Positions 43,123-52,618 of a stretch of DNA of 64,000 nt are shown here, piece after piece (within the stretch, counting starts at the first letter, position 1; every line of letters begins with the position of its first letter). The notes below the pieces were generated by a model. It did not search any database. It was given only the letters and a program-made list of their open reading frames with translations, and was not told where the DNA came from. Source of the stretch: CAZMGV01 sp964565925 (GTDB taxonomy: Bacteria > JAGRBM01 > JAHCIT01); the NCBI GenBank assembly GCA_964565925.1, contig CAZMGV010000011.1, positions 1 to 64,000 of the forward strand, written 5' to 3'. The translations under genes were made by a program, and so were the position numbers.

Positions 43123-44673
43123 CTACTGGATGAACACACTTTCAGGCGGCACGGGCTTGTCGGAAATCCGGCGCTGGATGGCCCGCACGGCCTTGCCATA
43201 GATGCCCGTGAGGCCGTCCTTCTGCCAGACCCGCTTGGTCGCATCCCAGTGATCCTGCCAGGTGGGAATCCTGTGCTGGAGAGTGCGTGCGGGCGGGAGA
43301 TCGCCAGATGGCAGCCCTTTGGCCGCATCGAGGCCTACGACCAGTCCCGAATAGCAGGAGTTCCCTATGGTCTCTTCGGCCACATGCATGCCGGGTTGCG
43401 GTTCCACCCGGTGGTGACGGTCGCAGGCGGCCAGAATCTTTTCGCGCCAGACGACCAGTTCGTCGTCGGTCAGATGATCGCACCGGATCACCGGTTTGTG
43501 GGTGTTCCAGGTATCGATGTCCCAGTTCTGGACCCGGTTTTCCCGGAGTGCCTGCTCGGAAAGCGCCGACGGATAGGGCGTCGCGAAGGTCACCTGCACG
43601 TATTCCGGCTTCACCATGTCGACCAGTTCATAGGTCATGCGAAGATCGTCGTGGGTTTCTTCCGGGAAACCGATCATGAGGAACATCCAGCGTTCAATCC
43701 CTGCCTTGCGGCAGCGCTCCATGGTTCCTTCGATGGCCTCTCGGGTCGTGCCCTTGCGGATCGCCTTGAGGATTTTGGAAGATCCGCTTTCGACACCCCA
43801 CATGATCGTGCGAAAGCCGGCCTGTGCCATCAGGTCGAGCATCTCCTGGGTGGCGAACTTGGAACAGCGGCCCTGGCACTTGAAGGCGAGGTCATTATAG
43901 CCGCGGGCGATAATGCCGTTGCAGATCTCGGTGATCCAGGCGTTTTCCACCGGATTCATGCCGGCCAGTTCGTCGTCGTAGACGAAGATCTCCCTGAACC
44001 CGAGGCGCTTCAGTTCGCCGATCTCGTCGAGAATCGCGGACACCTCGCGGAACCGGGTCTTGCGGTCCATAAACACCACGTCCGAACAGAAGGTGCATTT
44101 GTGCGGACAGCCCCGGCCCCAGAGCATGACGGCTTCCGGCGCCACGTGTCGTGGATGGTTGCCGAGATAACCGTAAATTCCCGGTTCCAGCAGGTCGCGG
44201 GCGGGCCGGCCGAATTTTTCCATAGGTTCGAGCGGAGCGCCTTCGATGACCGAACCTTTGGGCGGCAGCGGTGCCATCCCCTGCAGGCCCAGGATCAGGT
44301 CCCGGAAGGCCAGTTCGCCTTCTCTTGAAATCAGATAGTCGGGCTGGACTTCCTCGATCGTCTGCGCGGGATACGCCGTTACATGAGGTCCGCCCACGAC
44401 AATTATCGTCTCCGGAAGCTCTTTCCGGGCGAACCGGGCGATTTCGATCAGTGCCTTGTAGCTGTAAGTCGTACAGGTGATGCCCAGAACATCGGGCTTT
44501 TCCTCCCGGAGCCGCCTGAAAAGGCCGTCGCCGGGTAGTTTCATCGCATCGAAGTCGATCACCCAGGGGTTCGACACGTCGCGGATAGCCGCCGCCAGGT
44601 ACAGGAGCCCCAGCGGGATGTTCTCCGGCACATGGACGTTGGTCGTCGGCGGGTTAACCAGAAGGACTTTCAT
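43123..44673 (-). CDS. B12-binding domain radical SAM protein
   Basis: A 516-aa enzyme with an N-terminal cobalamin-binding-type domain (VNPPTTNVHVPENIPLG, residues 7-23; a DxHxxG motif is not intact) and a radical SAM core with C-x3-C-x2-C in GCPHKCTFCSD (about residues 190-200). It resembles BchE/P-methylase-like proteins, which methylate or cyclise lipids, antibiotics or tetrapyrroles. The missing His motif suggests base-off B12 binding or no B12. The reaction is unknown; the nearby hpn genes hint at hopanoid or lipid work. Confidence 0.85.
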   Translation of the reverse strand: MKVLLVNPPTTNVHVPENIPLGLLYLAAAIRDVSNPWVIDFDAMKLPGDGLFRRLREEKPDVLGITCTTYSYKALIEIARFARKELPETIIVVGGPHVTAYPAQTIEEVQPDYLISREGELAFRDLILGLQGMAPLPPKGSVIEGAPLEPMEKFGRPARDLLEPGIYGYLGNHPRHVAPEAVMLWGRGCPHKCTFCSDVVFMDRKTRFREVSAILDEIGELKRLGFREIFVYDDELAGMNPVENAWITEICNGIIARGYNDLAFKCQGRCSKFATQEMLDLMAQAGFRTIMWGVESGSSKILKAIRKGTTREAIEGTMERCRKAGIERWMFLMIGFPEETHDDLRMTYELVDMVKPEYVQVTFATPYPSALSEQALRENRVQNWDIDTWNTHKPVIRCDHLTDDELVVWREKILAACDRHHRVEPQPGMHVAEETIGNSCYSGLVVGLDAAKGLPSGDLPPARTLQHRIPTWQDHWDATKRVWQKDGLTGIYGKAVRAIQRRISDKPVPPESVFIQ

Positions 44674-44844
44674 TGCAATTCAGGGGAAATCCTACAGGAA
44701 ACAGGGCCTTGTCGTCCATGACACGTATTACGTTGCCCGTTCGGGCGTCACCATTTCGTCACAGATTCTCAATGGTCCCGACACGTAACGGGCATAGTCT
44801 CCCCGCGCTGGCTGATGAAAACAAACCTCGAAAGGAAGATACGG

Positions 44845-46296
44845 ATGGACAGCAGAACACGGCTTAAGGCATGGCTCGCGGCGGGGTTGGTACTCGCCTT
44901 TTCCTCGGGAGCCAGGGCCGATGATCTGAAATGGGAGTGGAAGGACGGTCTGACTATCAAGGGCGACGATACGTCGTGCAAGATGGGCGGGCGCATATAT
45001 GTCGATGCGTATTTCCTGACCGCCGACAAGAAAATGGAAGCCGTTAACGGACCTATCGCTAACAGCGCTCCGGCGACACCGCCTCCGGGTACCACGACCA
45101 AGGACGGTTATCCCTTCAAGGACGGTGTGAACCTCCGGTCGGGCATCCTCAATGTCGAGTGCACGATCTACAAGCGCTACATGGCGAAGTTCCAGCCGAA
45201 CTTCGCGGGCGGCGCCGTGGGATACGACGACGTGTGGTTCCGTGTGCTGGGCCTCCCCGGCGACTTCGATTTCACGGTTGGTAACTTCTACGAACCGATC
45301 GGTCTCGAAATGCAGACATCGAGCCGTTTCAAGACCTTCATGGAAGACGGACCCGGTACGCAGTCTCTGCTCCCCGGCCGCCACATGGGTATGATGCTCA
45401 GCAACGAGCAGCTTCTGAACAAGACGGCGACATTCAGTCTCGGCGTGTTCCGCCCGACCGGCGGCAACCTGCGCATGGCGACCCCGGACGACACCGCCTA
45501 CAACCTGACGAGCCGTGTCAGCTTCGCCCCGCTGCTTGAGGAGAAGGGTAAGGAGCTACTGCACTTCGGTCTCGGCGCCAGCTGGATTTCGCCACCGCAG
45601 GACACGATCTCTTTCGGTGCCCGTCCGGAGATCAACCAGGGTCCGACCCTGATCCAGACCGGCAATATGGGCCAGCTTGTGCCGACGACGGTAACCAATG
45701 CCGGTGGTCTGGGTTCGGTGAAGAGCGTGGGCCTGTATGTGCTCGAATTCGCGGCCCAGGAGGATTTCGGTGCGGCCTCGGCATCGCTCCAGAGCGAATA
45801 CATGCTTGCCAAGGTGAACCGCCGCGGCATGGGTAATCCGAGCCTGTGGTCATACTACCTTCAGGGCTCGGTCATGCTGAACGGCTACCGCGTCTATGAT
45901 AAAGGCGTCTTCGGCCGCCCGAAGGTCAAGGACAACGCTTTCGTGGACGGCGGCTGGGGAGCACTGGAACTTGCGCTCAAGTGGTCGCAGACCGATTTCA
46001 GGGACAAGAACGCCCCTGGCCGTTCGGCGACGGCCCTGACGGGTCCTTTCGACAGTTCCGTGGCGCACACCATCAACGACCAGACGGCGCTGCCTCCGGG
46101 TCCGCTTAACTTCGTGGGTAACGACGGCGGCAAGATGTCGGACGTCAGCCTCGCCCTCAACTGGTACATGACACCGAACTTCTACATCCGGGCCAACTAC
46201 ACAACGGCCAAGGTGACGAGCTCGGATTCGCTCACGCTGTATCTCAACAAGGGCCGCTTCAACGCCTTCCAGACCCGCTTCCAGGCGGACTGGTAA
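44845..46296 (+). CDS. Outer-membrane porin, phosphate-selective porin O/P-like
   Basis: A 483-aa exported beta-barrel. The ATG at 44845 follows AAAGGAAG with 7-nt spacing; an ATG at 44815 lacks one. A signal peptide (WLAAGLVLAFSSGARA) is cleaved near residue 26. The mature start DLKWEWKDGLTIKG, the MGGRIYVDAYF strand and the C-terminal RFQADW strand are typical of OprP/OprO-like porins. Solute specificity cannot be read. A strong terminator follows at 46342. Confidence 0.82.
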   Translation: MDSRTRLKAWLAAGLVLAFSSGARADDLKWEWKDGLTIKGDDTSCKMGGRIYVDAYFLTADKKMEAVNGPIANSAPATPPPGTTTKDGYPFKDGVNLRSGILNVECTIYKRYMAKFQPNFAGGAVGYDDVWFRVLGLPGDFDFTVGNFYEPIGLEMQTSSRFKTFMEDGPGTQSLLPGRHMGMMLSNEQLLNKTATFSLGVFRPTGGNLRMATPDDTAYNLTSRVSFAPLLEEKGKELLHFGLGASWISPPQDTISFGARPEINQGPTLIQTGNMGQLVPTTVTNAGGLGSVKSVGLYVLEFAAQEDFGAASASLQSEYMLAKVNRRGMGNPSLWSYYLQGSVMLNGYRVYDKGVFGRPKVKDNAFVDGGWGALELALKWSQTDFRDKNAPGRSATALTGPFDSSVAHTINDQTALPPGPLNFVGNDGGKMSDVSLALNWYMTPNFYIRANYTTAKVTSSDSLTLYLNKGRFNAFQTRFQADW

Positions 46297-46341
46297 GTCA
46301 GCCACCCTGCACCCCTCAAAAGGGTGTGTCCTAATAAGTCC

Positions 46342-46384
46342 TTGGGCGCTTTGGGTTCCCGGCCCAAAGCGCCCAATTCTTTTG
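46342..46384 (+). terminator. Rho-independent terminator after porin gene
   Basis: A 14-bp perfect stem TTGGGCGCTTTGGG/CCCAAAGCGCCCAA with a 7-nt loop is followed by TTCTTTT. It also has A-rich sense on the other strand, so it is probably one-way. Confidence 0.9.
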
Positions 46385-46411
46385 ACCGGCACCCGTTTCC
46401 CGCGATAGATA

Positions 46412-47452
46412 GTGTCGACCGTGACCGCACCTGCCGCGAAACCGTCTTACGGAGGCCCACTGGGAGCCGCTATAGCCGTTGCCATCCTGGCGATGGGCGG
46501 CGGCGCCTATTCGTACCGGGTTTTTACGAATCCGGCCTCCGGCTGGTACGCCGGAAAGAAGGCCGAAACGCCTGCTGCAGCTGCAGCCGCAACGGTACCC
46601 GCGTCACAACCGGCAGTTAGCGCGGGTGATGCCGGCGCACCGCCTGCAACAGCAGCCACGGCGCCTGCGGCAGCGTCGGGGATACCGACGACGCCTGAAG
46701 TTTCGTCTGCGGTCACAGGCATACCGTCAGGCACGGCTGCGACCGCTCCGGCTGGAGCGCCGGCGACCGCGACGCCCCCGGCAGGGGCCGCTCCGGCGGG
46801 CACAGCGGCAGTACCCGTGGCCGTCGCCGAAGCCGTTCCGGTCCCGGACACCAAGCCCGAGCCGGAAATCCAGAAATGGCCCACAAAGGTCGTGGACAAG
46901 GCTGTAAATCCCAAGGGCGTTTCAAGGATCACCGTGCAGGGAGAGCCGGGCAAGAAACTCCGGGCTCTGGCAGTGGATGATCTCGTGGTACCGGTTTTTT
47001 ACGCGCTGCCGTTAAATAGTGGTGCGAAGTCGCTCTCGACCTCGGGGCTTGCGGCCGTCAAATCGGCCATCGACAAGGCGCTTCAGGAAAAACCGGTGGA
47101 AGAGAAACCCGAAGGTGTGAAGATCGAGTTCTCTGCCGACCTGGCCGCCGTCCGTAAGTCGCTTTCGGGACGCGGTTTCGACGTGGACAAGAACTGGAAA
47201 CTGGAGATCAATCTGGTGCGGAACGTTTCGTACTCGTCCACGGCGGATGTCGTGGCGGCGATCCGCAAGGGGTTCGAGCAGAAGGTCCCCTACCTTGTGG
47301 ACGGGGAATTCCGCGCTTCCGACAAGCGGATCACTGACGATGTGGACGGGATGAAAATCACGGTCGACGATGTTCCCTACAAGGTGACCGTGAGCGGCCA
47401 CAAGACCGAGTCCGGTACGGTCAAGCTGGACGTCGCCACCGCGAATCCCTGA
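46412..47452 (+). CDS. Unknown anchored protein with long Ala/Pro/Thr-rich linker
   Basis: A 346-aa protein, not recognised. A GTG start at 46412 is the likely one. One membrane helix (about residues 18-38) is followed by a low-complexity linker rich in Ala, Thr and Pro (about 50-145) and a folded basic C-terminal domain (about 155-346), ending in a DVATANP tail. This is the shape of periplasm-spanning envelope proteins such as TonB, but TonB motifs are not seen. The porin lies directly upstream, beyond the terminator. Confidence 0.65.
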   Translation: MSTVTAPAAKPSYGGPLGAAIAVAILAMGGGAYSYRVFTNPASGWYAGKKAETPAAAAAATVPASQPAVSAGDAGAPPATAATAPAAASGIPTTPEVSSAVTGIPSGTAATAPAGAPATATPPAGAAPAGTAAVPVAVAEAVPVPDTKPEPEIQKWPTKVVDKAVNPKGVSRITVQGEPGKKLRALAVDDLVVPVFYALPLNSGAKSLSTSGLAAVKSAIDKALQEKPVEEKPEGVKIEFSADLAAVRKSLSGRGFDVDKNWKLEINLVRNVSYSSTADVVAAIRKGFEQKVPYLVDGEFRASDKRITDDVDGMKITVDDVPYKVTVSGHKTESGTVKLDVATANP

Positions 47453-47464
47453 TATTCAACGCTA

Positions 47465-48826
47465 TTACCGGATCCGGTCTTCAAGGAGTGCCTGGGCTGC
47501 CAGGTGGCCGCTTAGAGCCGCACTTTCAATTGTCGCGGGGAGCCGGGTCCCGGTCCAGTCGCCCGCCAGGTAGAATCCGGCGTATTCCGTCCGGGCCCCG
47601 GGCCGGATGGCGTTTACTCCCGGGAACTGGGCGAAGGTCGCCTCACGGTCTTTCACGGCCACTGAACGCAGCAGCTTCGCCTCTTTCGCGGCGGGGAACA
47701 TCCGCAGCATTTCGGCAGCGGCATCGGCGCATATTTTCTCGCTCTTCGTTTCCAGAAGGGTCCGGGCACCGCTCACGATCAGGGCGTAGTGATGGCTTGA
47801 AGGGTTCGCGACGCCGAGAATCTTCGGCCGGTTGAACACCCAGTGTATAGGGCTGTTGAGCAGCGCCACGAACGCCTCGTCCGTCACCGGGCGGTCATAA
47901 AACAGGTTGACGCTGACAATCGGCGATCCGGCCAGTTCTTCCAGCCGGTCATAGGGAGCGTTCCGGCGGATGGAGTCGGGTAACAGTTTCAGGAGCGCAT
48001 TCGCCGTAACGGCGGAGATCACGCGCCTGCCCGGTATCGTTTCGCCGGACCTCAATCTGATGCCGGTAACTTTCCCGCCGTCAAACACGATTTCCGAGAC
48101 GTGGGACTGGGGGCGGAACTCTGTGCCTCGCTTAGCCAGCCAGTCTCGTGCCCGTCCTACATAGAGGTCAGACAGATGTGTCTTGGGGATCACCAGTCTC
48201 GATCCGGCCCGGGATCCAAAAAAGGCCCGGCGCAGTACTTCCTTCAGAAGATCGGCCGAGGCGCGATCGGGTTCCTCGTTCAGCGTCGCGATCGCGATCG
48301 GGTCCCAGAGCACCGTCTGGACCCGGGGGCTCTGGCCGAGTCTTGTCAGCCACTCGCGGACGCTTTCGTCATTTTGCGATACTTTCGGTCCGAACTGCAG
48401 GTCGAGCCCTACGCGAAGTGTCTGGAACCGCTCCCCCCAGCTGAGCAGGTCGAAGGTGAACAGTCCGCCCAGAAGGTGGAGCGGCGCGGGCAGGTTCAGA
48501 GCCTTGAGCCGTCCCGGCCCCTGCGGGTCGCCCAGGTAACGCACTTCAAGATTGTCCTGAAAGGATAGGTCGTCCGAGGCTCCGACCCGTTCCAGAAATT
48601 TCAGAGTTTCCGTGTAGCAGCCCATCAGCAGGTGCTGGCCGTTATCGACCCGGATTCCGGTGGCCGGGTCGTTGAACGACGAGGCGCGGCCGCCGCCGTC
48701 GGCGCGCAGTTCCAGAACAACCGACCGGACGCCCCGTTCCGCCAGTTCGGCCGCTGCCGCGAGTCCGGCAAAACCGCCTCCGATGATGATGACGGGGCTG
48801 GTATCTGTTTCAGGCACGGCCGCCAC
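47465..48826 (-). CDS. hpnE: Hydroxysqualene dehydroxylase (HpnE)
   Basis: A 453-aa FAD-dependent amine-oxidase-fold enzyme. It has an N-terminal FAD motif IIGGGFAGLAAAAELAERG and a C-terminal FAD-contacting AGFYLAGDWTGTRLPATIESA. With HpnC and HpnD upstream it completes the three-step bacterial conversion of farnesyl diphosphate to squalene; HpnE reduces hydroxysqualene. The GTG at 48826 lies two nt after the hpnD stop. The squalene cyclase gene is not in the window. Confidence 0.9.
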   Translation of the reverse strand: MAAVPETDTSPVIIIGGGFAGLAAAAELAERGVRSVVLELRADGGGRASSFNDPATGIRVDNGQHLLMGCYTETLKFLERVGASDDLSFQDNLEVRYLGDPQGPGRLKALNLPAPLHLLGGLFTFDLLSWGERFQTLRVGLDLQFGPKVSQNDESVREWLTRLGQSPRVQTVLWDPIAIATLNEEPDRASADLLKEVLRRAFFGSRAGSRLVIPKTHLSDLYVGRARDWLAKRGTEFRPQSHVSEIVFDGGKVTGIRLRSGETIPGRRVISAVTANALLKLLPDSIRRNAPYDRLEELAGSPIVSVNLFYDRPVTDEAFVALLNSPIHWVFNRPKILGVANPSSHHYALIVSGARTLLETKSEKICADAAAEMLRMFPAAKEAKLLRSVAVKDREATFAQFPGVNAIRPGARTEYAGFYLAGDWTGTRLPATIESAALSGHLAAQALLEDRIR

Positions 48827-48828
48827 CG

Positions 48829-49668
48829 TCAGGCAGCCTCGGGAAGAACATAATGGCGCCAGATCACTCCCGACAGCGCGGCCGCCTTTTCAAGCTTGGA
48901 GAGCTTGAGCGGTGCGCCGAGTACGTCGTACCCGGACCGTATAATTTTCTGCAGTACCCGGTGGTAGATCGAACCCATGATCTCCGCAGCGACGAGACGC
49001 TTGGGTTCCAGCTCGTGCTTTTCCCGTTCCGCCTGTGCGTAGTAGCTCTCCGCCCGGCGGGCGAACTGTTCGAACAGTTTGTTCATCTCCGGCGTGCGGC
49101 GGCCGGCGAGGATGTCGGTTTCGGAAACCTTGAACTGGTCCAGATCCCGGCGTGGCAGATAGATCCGTCCGCGGCGGGCATCCTCGCCCACGTCCCGGAG
49201 GATGTTCGTGAGCTGGAGGGCGACACCCAGGTGTTCGGCGTAGTCGCGGGTGCGGGTGTTTTCGTAGCCGAAGATCTCGATACAGCTCTGACCGACCGCA
49301 CTCGCGACCTTAGTGCAGTAAAGATACAGGTCATCGAATGTCTCGTACCGTTCGTGATCGAGGTCCATCGCGCAGCCTTCGATGATTTTCTGCAGCGGTT
49401 CGCGGCTCAGCCGGAACCGTTTGACCGCCTTCTGAAGATCCTTGCCAAGCGGCGTCCGGGGTCTTCCGTTGTAGATCTGGTCGAGTTCCTCGTTCCATTC
49501 GGCGAGGCCACGGCGCTTGTCTGCGTGCGCGCCGGGTTCGTCCACGATGTCGTCGAGGATTCGGCAGTAGGCATAGACGAGCTGGAGCGCTTCGCGTTCT
49601 TCTTTGGGGAGGAAGAAGAAGGCGGCCGCGAAATTGGAACTCTTGAACTGTGCGTTGATTTCACTCAT
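48829..49668 (-). CDS. hpnD: Presqualene diphosphate synthase (HpnD)
   Basis: A 279-aa squalene/phytoene-synthase-family protein. The two Asp-rich motifs are YCRILDDIVDEPG (about residues 36-48) and QLTNILRDVGEDARRGRIYLP (about 160-180). The ATG at 49668 overlaps the hpnC stop by one nt (TGATG), as in other hpnCDE operons. Its order after hpnC and before hpnE supports the HpnD assignment over phytoene synthase. Confidence 0.9.
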   Translation of the reverse strand: MSEINAQFKSSNFAAAFFFLPKEEREALQLVYAYCRILDDIVDEPGAHADKRRGLAEWNEELDQIYNGRPRTPLGKDLQKAVKRFRLSREPLQKIIEGCAMDLDHERYETFDDLYLYCTKVASAVGQSCIEIFGYENTRTRDYAEHLGVALQLTNILRDVGEDARRGRIYLPRRDLDQFKVSETDILAGRRTPEMNKLFEQFARRAESYYAQAEREKHELEPKRLVAAEIMGSIYHRVLQKIIRSGYDVLGAPLKLSKLEKAAALSGVIWRHYVLPEAA

Positions 49669-50636
49669 CAGGCGGCTTCTCCACGGGAGGACTTGGTGAT
49701 CGGCGCAGGCAGCGCACGGCGGCTTCCGAGCGGGAAAAGGCTCCGGGCCAGCAACCGTACCGTATCGCCGCCGGTAAGCGACGGGCGGTGATTCCAGACA
49801 TCGAACTGCGACGCGCGGAGTTTGCGGGCGATGGCGGTCCCGCCAAGCCATACCCAGCGGATCCAGAGCGACAGGGGGAACTGCAGCTCCGTGTCGAGCG
49901 GCCGGCCTTCGTCGAACAGGGTCTCCGCGACGCGGGTCATTTCGTCGAGCAGCTGCCGGTAGCGGCTGTCAATCTTTCCTGCAGTGAGGTCCGCATCCGA
50001 GACGCCGTGAGCGGCCATGCGGTCCTGCGGAAGATAGATGCGGTCCCGTTCGCGCAGATCCTTCTCGACGTCCTGCCAGAAGTTCACCAGCTGGAGCGCC
50101 GTGCAGATCGCGTCTGAATACCGGTCGAGCCGGAGGTCGTCGAACCCCCAGATTCGCAGGACCAGACGTCCCACCGGATTGGCAGATCGCCTGGCATAGT
50201 CCCGGACTTCGTCCATGGATGCATAGCGGCTTTTCACCACGTCCTGCCGGAAGGCCGACAGGAGGTCTTCAAACAGCCCTTTCGGGATGCGGAGCTCCTT
50301 CGCCGTATGGGCGAGCGCTACAAAGGCGGGGTGGCTCGCCCTGCCTTCAAAGGCGGCGTCCAGATGCGCCTTCCAGAGATCCAGATTCCTAAGACGCGCT
50401 TCGGGGGTGACGCCGGGCGCAGGGTAGCCGGGTTCGTCGGCAAGGTCGTCAGCGGTCCGGGCAAAGGCATAAATCGCAGCCACATGCGGGCGGCGCTTTC
50501 CGCCCAGCAGCCGGCTGGCGACGGGGAAGTTTTCGTAGTGGCTGGACGCCATCTTCTGGCACCAGGCGTAGGACGTCTGGAGGTCCGGAACGGGACCCTT
50601 CCATTCGAGCGGAAACTGTGCCGGATCGAGCGCCAA
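49668..50636 (-). CDS. hpnC: Hydroxysqualene synthase (HpnC)
   Basis: A 322-aa prenyl-transferase-family protein with YAFARTADDLADEPG and QLVNFWQDVEKDLRERDRIYLP Asp-rich motifs. It would convert presqualene diphosphate to hydroxysqualene. A TTG start at 50636 with GGAAG 8 nt upstream is the only good candidate. A basic C-terminal tail (SLFPLGSRRALPAPITKSSRG) is extra. Confidence 0.88.
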   Translation of the reverse strand: MALDPAQFPLEWKGPVPDLQTSYAWCQKMASSHYENFPVASRLLGGKRRPHVAAIYAFARTADDLADEPGYPAPGVTPEARLRNLDLWKAHLDAAFEGRASHPAFVALAHTAKELRIPKGLFEDLLSAFRQDVVKSRYASMDEVRDYARRSANPVGRLVLRIWGFDDLRLDRYSDAICTALQLVNFWQDVEKDLRERDRIYLPQDRMAAHGVSDADLTAGKIDSRYRQLLDEMTRVAETLFDEGRPLDTELQFPLSLWIRWVWLGGTAIARKLRASQFDVWNHRPSLTGGDTVRLLARSLFPLGSRRALPAPITKSSRGEAA

Positions 50637-50813
50637 AAGGACTACTTCCAGTGGAGGGGTGGCCCTCCGGATTCACAGGAAAACCCGAAGGTTACCCTGA
50701 TTGCCGTGATCCCCGGCACGCCGGGGCGGATACGCTTTCTGACTGGTCAGTAAGCGGCGGCGGATTGAATAGCCGAGGCCCTGTTGGGGGGCAAATAGGC
50801 CCCTTGAAAGCAG

Positions 50814-50839
50814 AAAAGCCGCTCTGGAGAGCGGCTTTT
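50814..50839. terminator. Bidirectional terminator between exb operon and hpnCDE
   Basis: An 11-bp stem AAAGCCGCTCT/AGAGCGGCTTT with a 2-nt loop has A-tract and T-tract at its two ends. The rest of the 225-nt gap shows no gene. It would end the exbD operon on the minus strand. Confidence 0.85.
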
Positions 50840-50861
50840 CCGTGGACCCCCGGAGTTTCCG

Positions 50862-51401
50862 TCAGGTCTTTTTCTGCACGGCGAGGGAGAGGTTTCCGTA
50901 ACCGGTCTGCCCGCAGGTCGCCATGATTTTCATGAGAATATCGAAGGGGATTTCCTTGTCCGAGGTAATGATCACCTCGCCCTTGAAGCCGGAGCCTTCG
51001 ATTCCGGCCTGTTCCCAGGCTTCAGCCTGTTCCTTTTTCTTCTTCAGGGCATCGGCGACGCCCTGGATGAAGATCGAATCCTTCATCTTGGATACCTCGG
51101 GGACCGAAGCCACCGGGAAACCCTCCACCGTGATCGTTGTCTCTGAAACCGAGATGGAGACGGCCGCTTTCAGCGCCTTTTCGGAGATCGACAGCGGAAG
51201 GCGCACATCGCCCGGTATATTGACCGTCGGGTCCGCCGAGAAGCTCTGGATCAGGAAGATCACGAGCACGACCATGAAGTCGACGAGAGGCGTGAGAGGC
51301 AGGTCGGAGACCGCCATTTTCTTGGAGCCATGACCGCCGCGCTTGAGGAATGTTTTTCCTCCGCCTCCGGCTTCTGGCATTGGGGCTGCACCGGCACCCA
51401 T
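50862..51401 (-). CDS. exbD: ExbD/TolR-type protein 2
   Basis: A 179-aa biopolymer-transport protein. It has one membrane helix (about residues 33-53, LPLTPLVDFMVVLVIFLIQSF) with the motor aspartate in PLVDF, followed by a periplasmic domain. A short Gly/Pro-rich leader precedes the helix. AAGGAGG lies 8 nt before the ATG. It lies downstream of ExbD 1 (42 nt) in an exbB-exbD-exbD operon. Confidence 0.88.
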   Translation of the reverse strand: MGAGAAPMPEAGGGGKTFLKRGGHGSKKMAVSDLPLTPLVDFMVVLVIFLIQSFSADPTVNIPGDVRLPLSISEKALKAAVSISVSETTITVEGFPVASVPEVSKMKDSIFIQGVADALKKKKEQAEAWEQAGIEGSGFKGEVIITSDKEIPFDILMKIMATCGQTGYGNLSLAVQKKT

Positions 51402-51443
51402 ATGAGCTACCTCCTTGGAAGTATTCGGGACTGGACGCGGCCC

Positions 51444-51929
51444 TTACGGGGCCGGCTGCTGCGGCGCCGCTGTGTCGTTCCACGGCGCCAGCGAGATGGC
51501 GTCGAAACCGTTCTTCACGGCCACGTCCATCGTGTCTATGAGTTTCTCATATCCAATGGTCGGGTCGCTTGCGATGATGATTTCGTGTTCGTTCGGGAAG
51601 TTTTCGTGAATGGTCTTGAGGCTCTCGGCGAGCTTGACCGTGTCATATTTTCCGTCCGGTTTCTTGGGGATTTCAGGCAGCGAGCCGCCCGAGGCCACAA
51701 TACCGAACGATTCCTTCTTCACCACGACGGTTAGCGAGAACGGCGGCGGGGCATCGCTGCCCGCGCCGGAGCCTTCATTGGCCTTGGGCAGGTTGATCTC
51801 GATCTGGCTGATCTGGACCCACACCGCCGTCATGATGAGGAAGCAGATACAGACCGACAGAAGGTCGATGAACGGCACCAAGTTGATTGGTGCGTCCAGC
51901 GATCTGATGCCTTTGGAATGCTTACCCAT
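51444..51929 (-). CDS. exbD: ExbD/TolR-type protein 1
   Basis: A 161-aa single-span protein with the motif INLVPFIDLLSVCICFLIMTA (helix about residues 16-40) containing the motor Asp, and a periplasmic part. Together with the ExbB protein and the second ExbD it forms a proton-driven motor; heterologous ExbD pairs are known in Gram-negative bacteria. Partner (TonB or TolA) genes are not adjacent. Confidence 0.9.
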   Translation of the reverse strand: MGKHSKGIRSLDAPINLVPFIDLLSVCICFLIMTAVWVQISQIEINLPKANEGSGAGSDAPPPFSLTVVVKKESFGIVASGGSLPEIPKKPDGKYDTVKLAESLKTIHENFPNEHEIIIASDPTIGYEKLIDTMDVAVKNGFDAISLAPWNDTAAPQQPAP

Positions 51930-51967
51930 TTATTACCCCGTGAACCGGTCCGCCGGAAGCGGACCGA

Positions 51968-52618
51968 TCAGGCCGCCTGTTCTTTCTCGGAGATCCGTTC
52001 GAGGAAATCGGAAACGGTGGCGGACACCGTCTCGATGTCGCCCGTCACCGCGATCGTCTTGGACGACACGATAGAGAACGCCACGAGGCAGGGGATGGCG
52101 ACCGTGATACCGAAAGCCGTGCAGTTCATGGCTTCCGAGATCGAGAGGGCGAGAATTTCGGCTTTCTTGGACGCTTCGGCGCCGCCGACTGCGGAGAAGG
52201 CGCCGATCAGACCGATAATCGTTCCGAGCAGGCCGAGCAGCGTGGAGACGTTGCCGATCATGGCGAGATAGCCGGTGCGCTTCTCAAGAACCGGCAGATT
52301 CGAGATCGCGGCCAGATCCATGGCCTCCTTGAACTTGGGGTCGCCCGACTTGAACTGGACGAGACCGGCCCGGAGGATGTTCGCCAGCGGGTGATCGCGT
52401 TCCTGGAGCCATGCAATGGCTCCGTCGACGTTGCGTTCGGAGAGGAACTTCTTGACGGTTCCCAGGTACTCTTCCTTGCTGAACTTGGCCTTCACCCAGA
52501 TGACGAAGAAGCGTTCGCAGAAGATGGCGAAAGCAATCATGCCTGCGCCCGCGATGGCATTCATCATCCATCCGCCTTCTCGGTAGTGTTCGCCTGCTAC
52601 GGCCAGAAATTCCTTCAT
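51968..52618 (-). CDS. exbB: MotA/TolQ/ExbB proton-channel family protein
   Basis: A 216-aa three-helix inner-membrane protein. The conserved segment LLGLLGTIIGLIGAFSAVGG and the ALSISEAMNCTAFGITVAIP block match ExbB/TolQ. It is the first gene of the operon and would supply proton motive force to an outer-membrane function (import or envelope integrity). The upstream promoter is not clear. Confidence 0.92.
   Translation of the reverse strand: MKEFLAVAGEHYREGGWMMNAIAGAGMIAFAIFCERFFVIWVKAKFSKEEYLGTVKKFLSERNVDGAIAWLQERDHPLANILRAGLVQFKSGDPKFKEAMDLAAISNLPVLEKRTGYLAMIGNVSTLLGLLGTIIGLIGAFSAVGGAEASKKAEILALSISEAMNCTAFGITVAIPCLVAFSIVSSKTIAVTGDIETVSATVSDFLERISEKEQAA

Noticed and set aside
42268..44328. 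A 686-codon plus-strand frame across yceD and the radical SAM gene
   Set aside because: It spans two genes with clear family motifs on the other strand, so it is a GC-driven shadow.
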